From Bordetella parapertussis (GTDB lineage Bacteria; Pseudomonadota; Gammaproteobacteria; Burkholderiales; Burkholderiaceae_C): 9,895 bases of DNA. Location: positions 1 to 9,895 of the forward strand of contig CALQBT020000061.1 in assembly GCA_943328885.2 (NCBI GenBank), read 5' to 3'. Position 1 is the stretch's first letter, and each line of letters opens with the position of its first letter. Positions 1 through 6,384 of this stretch are shown piece after piece. The notes under the pieces are model-generated. The model had not been told where the DNA came from and did not search any database. It worked only from the letters and a program-made list of their open reading frames with translations. Made by a program: the position numbers and the translations under genes.

Positions 1-51
1 GCCGGCCATGCCTTGATTGGAAATCGCTTCATATCGGTCTCGTGCCTCGGC

Positions 52-1209
52 TTACTGGTACAGCACTTCCATGCCGGCTTTCGTCAACGCCGCTGCCCGC
101 GCCTTCATCCACGCGGCCTTGAACTGGTCGCGGTCGTCAGGTGGGCTGGTCTTCATGAAGTCGGTCCAGGCCGAAGCCAGCGTGGACTGGCGGCGCAGCA
201 GCGCCTCGTTGTGCTTTTGCGCCGCATCGGTCCAGATCTTGGCCTCGGTGAGCGCGCGAACGGTGCCGGCGTGGTACGGCATCGTCCACTGCAGGTTCTG
301 GCGCTTGCCTTCCAGCCCGTCGACGCCGACAACGGTGTCCTTGTAGTCGTCGTAATGGCTCAGCATCGCGGTGGCCAGCGCGTGGACCGTCGTCGCGTCC
401 TGCGTGCCGTAGGCCATGAAGATCGGGTAGGGATAGACCGAGGTCTCGATGGTCTGGCCCTTCGCATAGCCCGCGCCGCAGGTCGACTTGTGGGGGTAGA
501 AGTAAGGCGCGACCTTTTGCAGCCGAGCCCAGCCGGCTTTGTCCGAGGCGGGCATCGGCACCCAGGTGATACCCCGTGGCGAGCTCTCGATCTCCTTGGT
601 CAGGCCGGAGATCGTCGACGCGAAGAACAGGTCGATCTCGTTGTTGACGACGCCCTTCATCATCGCGCCGTAGCTGGCGAACTCGACCATCTTGACCTCG
701 TTGGGCGTCCAGCCGCCGAATGCGATCAGCGCCAGCATGCTCTGGTTGACCGCCGGTGAGCCGACGACGAAGCCGGCGCGCTTGCCCTTGAGGTCGGCTG
801 CGGTCTTGACGCCCATGTCGCCCGCAGCCCCGAGCGACTGCCCGCTGCAGGTCGACGACGCGAGGATCAGATGCAGGGGCTGTGGACCCCATTCCTTGAC
901 CGCGAACTCGAACACGCCTTCCTGCGCGAAAAAGGTACCGATGCCCATTGCCGAGGCCTGTGCTCGGCCCGCCTTGAGCGGTGCGAGCCGCGCGACATCG
1001 TTGCCTGCGGGCAACACCCGCAGGTCGGTGCTGTAGCGCTTCTTGAGCATCTGCCCGACGGCCACGGCCTGGTTGAAGCCGTTGGAGCCGGTCTCGTAGG
1101 CGGTGATGGTCAGCGTCGCAGGCAGCTTGACCTCCTGTGCGGCAGCGCCCCCGGCCGACAGCGCGGACAGCGCGGCCAGTGCCGCGGCGATCGTCTTGAA
1201 CGACATCAT
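52..1209 (-). CDS. TAXI-family TRAP transporter solute-binding protein
   Basis: Periplasmic binding protein of a TRAP (TAXI-type) importer, which hands small, usually anionic organic solutes to a membrane permease driven by an ion gradient; the substrate cannot be read from the sequence. The 385-residue product starts with a Sec signal peptide (Lys near the N-terminus, an Ala/Leu core, cleavage near AAA-Q about residue 25). The mature part begins LTITAYETGSNGFNQAVAVG, the typical TAXI opening, followed by LRVLPAGNDVARLAPLKAG and FFAQEGV. Near the C-terminus are YPYPIFMAYG and a WTMPYHAGTVRALTE segment. Two cysteines, about residues 121 and 244, could form a disulfide. I chose the ATG at 1209 (or the adjacent one at 1206) because AGAGGA at 1215-1220 is a well-spaced Shine-Dalgarno; an in-frame ATG at 1260 would put 17 polar residues before the signal peptide. 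No permease gene lies in the window; it could be to the left, where an ATG at 32 (minus strand) might open the next gene. The family call is firm. Confidence 0.93.
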   Translation of the reverse strand: MMSFKTIAAALAALSALSAGGAAAQEVKLPATLTITAYETGSNGFNQAVAVGQMLKKRYSTDLRVLPAGNDVARLAPLKAGRAQASAMGIGTFFAQEGVFEFAVKEWGPQPLHLILASSTCSGQSLGAAGDMGVKTAADLKGKRAGFVVGSPAVNQSMLALIAFGGWTPNEVKMVEFASYGAMMKGVVNNEIDLFFASTISGLTKEIESSPRGITWVPMPASDKAGWARLQKVAPYFYPHKSTCGAGYAKGQTIETSVYPYPIFMAYGTQDATTVHALATAMLSHYDDYKDTVVGVDGLEGKRQNLQWTMPYHAGTVRALTEAKIWTDAAQKHNEALLRRQSTLASAWTDFMKTSPPDDRDQFKAAWMKARAAALTKAGMEVLYQ

Positions 1210-1214
1210 GTGTT

Positions 1215-1220
1215 TCCTCT
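1215..1220 (-). promoter_or_regulatory. Shine-Dalgarno site of the TAXI gene
   Basis: The minus strand reads AGAGGA here, five bases before the ATG at 1209 and eight before the ATG at 1206. It decides against the upstream in-frame ATG at 1260. The dhaKL gene carries the same AGAGGAAAC context. Confidence 0.75.
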
Positions 1221-1274
1221 GTTTGATTGAAGGGCTTGCGTGGCGGATGGCGTCACTCATTGGGCTGAAACTCT

Positions 1275-1286
1275 CGACCTAGGTCG
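1275..1286. promoter_or_regulatory. 12-bp perfect palindrome, possible operator
   Basis: CGACCTAGGTCG is its own reverse complement and lies 65 bp upstream of the TAXI start codon, where a dimeric regulator of that gene could bind. The palindrome is seen; the operator role is inference. No regulator gene is present in the window. Confidence 0.3.
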
Positions 1287-1437
1287 CGCCTACAGGCCAG
1301 CAACGATTTCGGGCGAAACCTGTACCCTTGGCTGGCTCGACAGCTGCGCCACCGAAAATTTTCCTGCGACATCATGCCAGCCATCGCTGCGCGCTCGAGG
1401 GTGAAAACCCGGGTCCATCCAGGCGCTGATGCGATAG

Positions 1438-1467
1438 AGCCTGCGGCGGGTTTTGAATCCGCAGGCT
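1438..1467. terminator. 9-bp stem hairpin downstream of the TonB receptor gene
   Basis: AGCCTGCGG (1438-1446) and CCGCAGGCT (1459-1467) pair perfectly around a 12-base loop. The hairpin lies about 80 to 110 bases past the receptor stop codon and could end or stabilise the egt-receptor transcript. Neither side has a T-run, so it is not a classic Rho-independent terminator. It could equally be an mRNA 3'-end stabiliser or a binding site. Confidence 0.35.
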
Positions 1468-1545
1468 TGCCACGCCGCTGGCCGACGTGTTCAGGCATTG
1501 CATCGTCGGTCTCTCAGACGCGGCGCCGTCGGCTGGCACCGCGGG

Positions 1546-3882
1546 CTAGAACCGCAGCTCGGCCCGCAGGTTGATCGTCGTGTAGCTGCGCGCCGAGTTG
1601 TCGCTGGACTGGCTGCCAGCGCTCGCGCCGCTGGCGTCGGTCAGGGTGGTGGTGTTGCCGGTGTCGTAGCGCCTGGCACCCGCATTGCTCAGTGTCAGGC
1701 GGGCGCTGGCGTCGGGGCTGAAGCGCCACAGCGCATAGCCGTCGACCACCCGCTTGACGCCCTGGCGGTAGCGCTGTGCATCGATCTGCTGCAGCTCAAA
1801 ACCCGGCGTGAAATTCAGGCTTGTGCCCAGCGTCAGCGGTGTGCCCCGCAGCGGCCAGTCGCCACCCAGGTTCGCGGTGTAAGGCGGCTGGCCTTCGAGC
1901 CGGTTGTTCGGGCCGGCGACCTGGTCGACCCGGCTCCACATCAGCGTGAGGTTGCTGCGCAGCGAGAGGGGCCAGTCGGTGGCCCAGAGGTCTCTCAACC
2001 TCGCCTTGGCTTCTAGCTCGAGCCCGGCGGCGTCGGCCTGGCCGATGTTGTTCGGCCGTGCCACCCAGCGCGGCACGCTGGCCCAGCTCACTGTCTCGAG
2101 GCTGCGGACGTTGCGGATCAGGTTGTCGATCCGGCGCACGAAGACATTCGCGCTGACGATGCCGCCGGCATCGAGGTAATGCTCGGCGCCGAGTTCCAGC
2201 CCCCAGGCCAGTTCGGGCAGCAACTCGGGGTTGCCGGCACGGTCGGGGCTGGTGGGCTGGTTGGCCCGGCTCAGGTCGGGGTAGAGCTGCGAGATCGTGG
2301 GCCGCGAGATCAGTTGGTTGGTGTTGGGCGAGCGGTAGCTGCGGGTCAGGCTGAGCCTGATCTGGTCGCGCGGCGCGTCGGGGAGCTTCCACACCAGATG
2401 GGCCAGCGGCGTGAACACCGCGCTGCGGTTGCGCACCCGGCTGAGCGCTGAATCGCTGGCGGTGGCGATCGCCTCCCAGCGCGCGCCGGCATAGAACGAG
2501 AAGCGCGGGCTCCAGTCCCATTCGTCCTGGGCGTAGAGCGCCAGGCGCTGGACCCGGGCGGCGATGTCGTCGCCGAACTCGGCCAGGATGGGCTGGTTGT
2601 TGACCAGGCTGGTGCGGCCGTCGTTGCGTTGGCTGTTCTGCAACTCCCAGCCGGCGCTTGCGCTGTGGCGGTCGGCCAGCAGTTGCGAGTACTTGCCGTT
2701 GAGGTCTAGCGAGAGTTCGCGCTGGCGTACGTCGTCGACTTTGTGCCGGCCACCGACCAGGTTCGCCGAAGCACCGGTCTCGTCGCGTTCGGTGAGGCTG
2801 CTGCTGGTCGACAGCATGCTGCCAAAGCGCAGCTGCAGTCGGCCGCCACCGGGTGTGCCGGTCAACCAGGTGCCGTTGAGCCGACCCATCTGCCACTGCG
2901 ACTGGCTTTGCCAATTCGCCATCGAGTAAGGCTGGTCGTTGCCGACAGTCTGGGTCAGCACGTCCTGGCCTTGGCCCCGGCTGCGCACAGCATTGAAGAA
3001 AGGCTGCAGGTCCAGTGTGTTGCCGGGCCCGAATCGGACCTGCAGCCTGCCGTTGGCAAACAAGCCGTGGCGCTTGTTGCTGCTCTCGGTGTGCTGCTGC
3101 TGGTCCAGCGTGGTCGCCCCGGCGCCGTCTTTGCCCAGCGTGTGGGTGTCGGATTCGCTGGCCTGGCCGCCCTGGAACAGCGTGGTGCTCAGGTTGTAGC
3201 CCAAGGTCTCGGTCTGGCCGTTGTAGATCCAGCTTGCGCCGAGTTGTCCGCGCGGGCCGTCGGCGCCGCCACCGATCTTGAGCTCGTGGGTCTTGCGTTT
3301 GAAGTCGCTGCGCATGATCACGTTGATCGTGCCGGCAATCGCGCGCGCGCCGTACTCGGCCACCGGCGCGCGCATGATCTCGATGCGCTCGATCTGCTCG
3401 GGCGCGATCGAATCGAGCGAAAAACCCGGCGGCATGCGCTGGCCATCGAGCAGGATCTGGGTGTAGCCACCGCCCATGCCGCGCATCCGGACCTGGCCGC
3501 CGCGCCCGGGCGGGCCACCGATCGTCACGCCTGGCAGCCGCTTGAGCACCTCGCCGAGCGAGCTGTCGCCCATGCGGTCCAGCTCTTCGCGGCCGAAGGT
3601 GATGCGCGACGCGGTGGAGCGGCGGCGCTCGTCCTGGCTGTCGGGCTGGGTCGTACCGGTGATCTGGACTTGCTGGGTTGCGGTCTCGGCCGGTGCCGAT
3701 GCCGCCGCACGCGCCGGCCTGGCCGCAGCCGGCCTGGGCGCGCTTGCGCGGGCCGCTTCAGCCGATGCCGCCGCTGGCACGGCGTTGGTCTGGGCCATGG
3801 CCGCGCCTGTGCTCAACCAGGCGGCCAGCACCAGCGGATAAGGGTGCAGGGTGCGTCGGGTCATCGTGGGCATCGTGGGCAT
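1546..3882 (-). CDS. TonB-dependent outer-membrane receptor, linked to egtBD
   Basis: Outer-membrane gated channel that imports a scarce ligand (siderophore, cofactor, sugar or other) using TonB energy; the substrate is not readable. With the ATG at 3882 it has 778 residues: signal peptide 1-31 ending AAMAQ, an Ala/Pro/Arg-rich linker to about residue 65, then a plug domain at about 70-190. The plug shows LGEVLKRLPGVTIGG, VRMRGMGGGYTQILLDGQR, SIAPEQIERIEIMRAP and YGARAIAGTINVIMR. A long beta-barrel follows, ending in a terminal Phe (LRAELRF), as outer-membrane proteins do. The start is uncertain: ATGs at 3882, 3873 and 3864 lie in a 9-bp repeat without a clear ribosome site, and an in-frame TTG at 3927 overlaps the egtD stop. 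The ATG at 3864 gives the neatest signal peptide (MTRRTLHPYPL). The short distance to egtD implies co-transcription and perhaps translational coupling. A link with ergothioneine or its precursors is inference only. Confidence 0.93.
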   Translation of the reverse strand: MPTMPTMTRRTLHPYPLVLAAWLSTGAAMAQTNAVPAAASAEAARASAPRPAAARPARAAASAPAETATQQVQITGTTQPDSQDERRRSTASRITFGREELDRMGDSSLGEVLKRLPGVTIGGPPGRGGQVRMRGMGGGYTQILLDGQRMPPGFSLDSIAPEQIERIEIMRAPVAEYGARAIAGTINVIMRSDFKRKTHELKIGGGADGPRGQLGASWIYNGQTETLGYNLSTTLFQGGQASESDTHTLGKDGAGATTLDQQQHTESSNKRHGLFANGRLQVRFGPGNTLDLQPFFNAVRSRGQGQDVLTQTVGNDQPYSMANWQSQSQWQMGRLNGTWLTGTPGGGRLQLRFGSMLSTSSSLTERDETGASANLVGGRHKVDDVRQRELSLDLNGKYSQLLADRHSASAGWELQNSQRNDGRTSLVNNQPILAEFGDDIAARVQRLALYAQDEWDWSPRFSFYAGARWEAIATASDSALSRVRNRSAVFTPLAHLVWKLPDAPRDQIRLSLTRSYRSPNTNQLISRPTISQLYPDLSRANQPTSPDRAGNPELLPELAWGLELGAEHYLDAGGIVSANVFVRRIDNLIRNVRSLETVSWASVPRWVARPNNIGQADAAGLELEAKARLRDLWATDWPLSLRSNLTLMWSRVDQVAGPNNRLEGQPPYTANLGGDWPLRGTPLTLGTSLNFTPGFELQQIDAQRYRQGVKRVVDGYALWRFSPDASARLTLSNAGARRYDTGNTTTLTDASGASAGSQSSDNSARSYTTINLRAELRF

Positions 3883-3884
3883 CG
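3862..3884. repeat. 9-bp tandem repeat over the TonB receptor start
   Basis: The unit CATCGTGGG occurs twice, followed by a partial third copy (CATCG). On the coding (minus) strand it supplies three consecutive in-frame ATG codons, nine bases apart (M-P-T-M-P-T-M). Copy-number change would keep the frame and only add or remove start codons. Confidence 0.8.
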
Positions 3885-3923
3885 ATTTTGGGGCTGCACC
3901 GCTGTTGGATTGTTTCTGCCGCT

Positions 3924-4886
3924 TCAAGCCCCGGGCGCGGCCAACCAGTGAACGCTGAACAGGCGCTGCGGGTCAGTCCACACCGCTTGCGGCAGCAGGC
4001 CCGCGGCGCGCGCCAAGGCATGGAAGCCGGTCACCGTGTACTTGTACGAGTTCTCGGTGTGCAGGGTCTGGCCTTCGGCAAAGTCGAAGCGCTCGCCGTG
4101 GACCTGCGCAGATTGTTCGCGCGCGCTGACCAGGTGCATCTCGATGCGCTGGTGCCGCGGCTCATAGAACGCGTGGTGGTGGAATGCCGACAGATCGAAG
4201 TCTGCGCCGAGCTCGCGGTTGGCGCGTGCCAACAGGTTGAGGTTGAAGGCCGCGGTCACGCCCTGGCTGTCGTTGTAGGCCGCGTGCAGCAGCGCAGGGT
4301 GTTTGACCAGGTCGACGCCGACCAGCAAGCCGCCGCCGGCCAGCCAGCCGGCGCAGCGGCGCAGGAACAGCAGTGCTTCGGCTGGCGCGAAGTTGCCGAT
4401 CGACGAGCCCGGGAAGAAACCGACCCGGCGCGCGCTGCCGGCTGCCGGAGGCGGCAGCGCCAGATCGGCGCTGAAATCGCCCGCCAGCGGCAACACCAGC
4501 AGGCCGGGGTGTTCGGCGGCCAGGCGCTGTGACTGCGCGTGCAGGTGTTCGGCCGAGATGTCGATTGGCACGAATCGCGCCGGGCGCTGCAGTGCGCCGA
4601 GCAGCAAGCGGATTTTCTGCAGCGAGCCGGCGCCGAACTCGATCACTTCGGCCTGCGGGCCTATACATTCGGCCATCTCGGTGGCGTGCTGGCGCAGGAT
4701 CGCGAATTCGGTGCTCGTGGGGTAGTACTCGGGCAGCTCGCAGATGCGGTCGAACAGCGCCGAACCCTGGCGGTCGTAGAAGTACTTGGGTGCGACCTGG
4801 CGCGGCTCATTGCGCAGACCGGCGCACAGCGCGCGGCTGAAATCGGCGGCGCCGGGTTCAGGACGTTTGACGTCGGGGGCGCTCAC
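3924..4886 (-). CDS. egtD: L-histidine N-alpha-methyltransferase EgtD
   Basis: Cytosolic S-adenosylmethionine-dependent enzyme that methylates the alpha-amino group of histidine three times to give hercynine, the first step of ergothioneine synthesis. The 320-residue length matches the family (about 320). Seen in order: KYFYDRQGSALFDRICELPEYYPTSTE (about 34-60, histidine-binding tyrosines, split here only by reading), the SAM site EFGAGSLQK (83-91), VPIDIS (107-111), FFPGSSIGNF (157-166, whose Asn contacts the substrate), GVDLVK (190-195), AYNDSQGVTAAFNLNLL (203-219) and the C-terminal HTENSYKYT (276-284, with Glu and Ser that bind the amino group in characterised EgtD). I start it at the GTG at 4886, which overlaps the egtB stop as GTGA. 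Upstream in-frame sequence is only the shadow of egtB. The four-base overlap implies coupled translation with egtB. Confidence 0.96.
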   Translation of the reverse strand: MSAPDVKRPEPGAADFSRALCAGLRNEPRQVAPKYFYDRQGSALFDRICELPEYYPTSTEFAILRQHATEMAECIGPQAEVIEFGAGSLQKIRLLLGALQRPARFVPIDISAEHLHAQSQRLAAEHPGLLVLPLAGDFSADLALPPPAAGSARRVGFFPGSSIGNFAPAEALLFLRRCAGWLAGGGLLVGVDLVKHPALLHAAYNDSQGVTAAFNLNLLARANRELGADFDLSAFHHHAFYEPRHQRIEMHLVSAREQSAQVHGERFDFAEGQTLHTENSYKYTVTGFHALARAAGLLPQAVWTDPQRLFSVHWLAAPGA

Positions 4887-6175
4887 GACGAGGCCCCGTC
4901 GCGTGCCAGCCGCAAGCCACTGAACTGCCAGCGCGCTGCGGGCGGGAAGAAGTTGCGGTAGCTCAGCCGGGCATGGCCGGGCGGCGTGGCCAGGCTGCTG
5001 CCGCGCAACACCAACTGGTTGACCATGAACTTGCCGTTGTACTCGGCCGCGGGTCCGGCCAGCGGCCGGAACCCCGGGTAAGGCGCGTAAGCCGAGGCGG
5101 TCCACTGCCAGACCTGGCCTTGGAGTTGCTGCAGGGGCGCGGCGTCGGCGCACGGGGCCGTGACGAGCCCGGGTTGGCCGAGGCTTGCGGCGGTGGCGGC
5201 TTGCTGCGCGGCAGCATGTTCCCACTCGAACTCGGTTGGCAGCCTCGCGTCGGCCCAGGCCGCATAGGCCGCGGCCTCGTAGCCGCTCAAATGGCAGACT
5301 GGTGCGGCGGGGTTCAAGGGCAGCACGCCGTGCAGCGTGAACTGCTCATGGCCTTCGCGGGCGCTGCCATCGGCGGCCTTTGCCAGCCAATAAGCCGGGG
5401 CTTGCCAGCCGCGCGCCTGGACCTCGGCCCAGCCTTCGGACAACCACAACGACGCCCGGCGGTAGCCGCCGTCGGCGATGAAATCGGTGTACTCGGCGCA
5501 GCTCACCAGCCGCGAGGCCAGCGCATAAGGCGCGAGCCAGCAGGTGTGGCGCGGCCCCTCGTTGTCGAAGCCAAAGCCCGCGCCCTCGTGGCCGATTTGC
5601 ACCGGGCCGCCTGGTGCTGACAACCAGCGCAAGGGCGCGTGGGTTGTGTCGGCCACCGCCTCGGGCGCTGGCGCATAAGCCGGCCGCAGCGGGTTGAGCG
5701 AGAACGCATGCAGGATGTCGGTGAGCAGCAGTTCCTGGTGTTGCTGTTCGTGGTTCAGCCCCAGCCTGAGCGTGTCGGCGGCGGCGGCCCAGGCGGCGGT
5801 GCCAGCGCTGGTGATGAAGCGCTGCATCGCGTCATCGACCTGCTGGCGGTACTGCCAGATCTCGGCCAGCGAGGGCCGGCTGAGCAAGCCACGTTGCGGT
5901 CGCGGGTGGCGCGGTCCCAGCGATTCGTAGTACGAATTGAACAGTCTGGCCCAGCGTGCGTCGACTGGCCGGTAGCCCGGTGCATGGGCTTGCAGCACCA
6001 GGGTCTCGAAAAACCAGGTGGTGTGGGCCAGGTGCCACTTGCTCGGGCTGGCCTCGGGCATCGACTGCAGCGACTGGTCTTCGGCGCTCAGGCCTTGGGT
6101 CAGCTGCTTCGAATGCTGGCGCACGGCTTGGAAAGCCTGCAACCAGGTCTGGCGTGAATCAGTGGGTGAGATCAA
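4883..6175 (-). CDS. egtB: Ergothioneine sulfoxide synthase EgtB
   Basis: Non-haem iron oxygenase that joins hercynine to a thiol donor (cysteine or gamma-glutamylcysteine) with O2, giving the sulfoxide precursor of ergothioneine. From the TTG at 6175 it has 430 residues, the usual family length. The N-terminal DinB-like domain carries WHLAHTTWFFETLVL (47-61, ligand His51) and LNHEQQHQELLLTDIL (140-155, ligands His142 and His146), making the three-histidine iron site. The C-terminal formylglycine-generating-enzyme-like domain shows PVCHLSGYEAAAYAAW, RLPTEFEWEHAAA, GQVWQWTASAYAPYPGF, EYNGKFMVNQLVLRG and YRNFFPPAARWQFSGLRLA. The frame stays open to an ATG at 6370, but residues before 6175 look non-coding (Cys/Ala-rich) and run into the divergent gene. 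The TTG has no good Shine-Dalgarno, so the start is tentative. No egtA or egtC is nearby, which hints at direct use of cysteine (inference). No sulfoxide lyase gene is in the window. Confidence 0.95.
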   Translation of the reverse strand: MISPTDSRQTWLQAFQAVRQHSKQLTQGLSAEDQSLQSMPEASPSKWHLAHTTWFFETLVLQAHAPGYRPVDARWARLFNSYYESLGPRHPRPQRGLLSRPSLAEIWQYRQQVDDAMQRFITSAGTAAWAAAADTLRLGLNHEQQHQELLLTDILHAFSLNPLRPAYAPAPEAVADTTHAPLRWLSAPGGPVQIGHEGAGFGFDNEGPRHTCWLAPYALASRLVSCAEYTDFIADGGYRRASLWLSEGWAEVQARGWQAPAYWLAKAADGSAREGHEQFTLHGVLPLNPAAPVCHLSGYEAAAYAAWADARLPTEFEWEHAAAQQAATAASLGQPGLVTAPCADAAPLQQLQGQVWQWTASAYAPYPGFRPLAGPAAEYNGKFMVNQLVLRGSSLATPPGHARLSYRNFFPPAARWQFSGLRLARDGASS

Positions 6176-6384
6176 GGGTTGCCGGCATGTCGGGGCGAAG
6201 GCCGGGAGTATCGCAACCGGCGAAGAACCTTGTGCGACAGCGCCGATTCGCGGCGCCGCGTGCGCGCCACAAGTGCTTGCACATGCAATCCCGGCGCAAC
6301 ACAAAGCGCCGTCAGCCGACGCTGCGCTGCGCCGAAGACAGCGGATCAGGTCGCCGCCATGTCGTGGCAAACCCGGGGACGCAG
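6176..6384. other. Divergent intergenic region egtB / hemolysin III gene
   Basis: This 209-bp region must hold the promoters of both divergent units. It contains a 12-bp perfect palindrome CGCGGCGCCGCG (6249-6260) and an inverted repeat TTGCA-CA-TGCAA (6277-6288), either of which may be chance in such GC-rich DNA. I could not assign -35/-10 boxes. Open frames across it are extensions of egtB and of the hemolysin III gene. Confidence 0.5.
6375..6379 (+). promoter_or_regulatory. Shine-Dalgarno site supporting the GTG start at 6385
   Basis: GGGGA ends five bases before the GTG. It is moderate in strength and the main reason to prefer this start over the in-frame GTG at 6364. Confidence 0.45.

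Larger units (their letters stand above)
1210..1545. other. Intergenic region between receptor and TAXI genes
   Basis: This 336-bp gap separates two genes on the same strand. I see no convincing gene in it; an 81-codon minus-strand frame (1498 to 1253) has no family resemblance or ribosome site. It holds several inverted repeats: a 9-bp-stem hairpin (1438-1467), a small GGGT-GAAA-ACCC hairpin (1399-1410), a GAAAATTTTC palindrome (1354-1363), TTTCG-GG-CGAAA (1307-1318) and a perfect 12-bp palindrome (1275-1286). The size of the gap and these elements suggest that the receptor transcript ends here and the TAXI gene has its own promoter. I could not identify clear -35/-10 boxes. Confidence 0.6.

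Noticed and set aside
1..32. Possible first codons of a TRAP permease on the minus strand (ATG at 32 or at 9)
   Set aside because: Only three to eleven codons are visible, with weak ribosome sites, so no gene can be claimed.
13..759. 248-codon plus-strand frame antisense to the TAXI gene
   Set aside because: The composition is Arg/Val/Gly-rich without recognisable motifs, and the opposite strand carries a clear TAXI protein.
1307..1318. TTTCG-GG-CGAAA inverted repeat
   Set aside because: The arms are five bases with a two-base spacer, too short to separate from chance.
1253..1498. 81-codon minus-strand frame between receptor and TAXI genes
   Set aside because: It has no Shine-Dalgarno, no family likeness and no hydrophobic or repeated pattern, and it overlaps the inverted repeats of the intergenic region.
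2743..3951. 402-codon plus-strand open frame antisense to the TonB receptor
   Set aside because: Its product is Arg/Ala/Gly/His-rich with no domain. It mirrors the codon bias of the receptor gene, as expected in high-GC DNA.
6249..6288. Palindrome CGCGGCGCCGCG and repeat TTGCA-CA-TGCAA as operators of egtB
   Set aside because: The first is GC-only and expected by chance in such DNA, and the second has only five-base arms. They are noted in the region entry but not claimed as regulatory sites.
6176..6370. N-terminal extension of EgtB to the ATG at 6370
   Set aside because: The 65 added residues are Cys/Ala/Arg-rich and unlike EgtB, and the frame would run up to the divergent hemolysin III gene start. 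The family length fits the start at 6175.
5956..6384. N-terminal extension of the hemolysin III protein
   Set aside because: Residues before 6385 are Arg-rich, overlap egtB on the other strand, and precede the normal family start.
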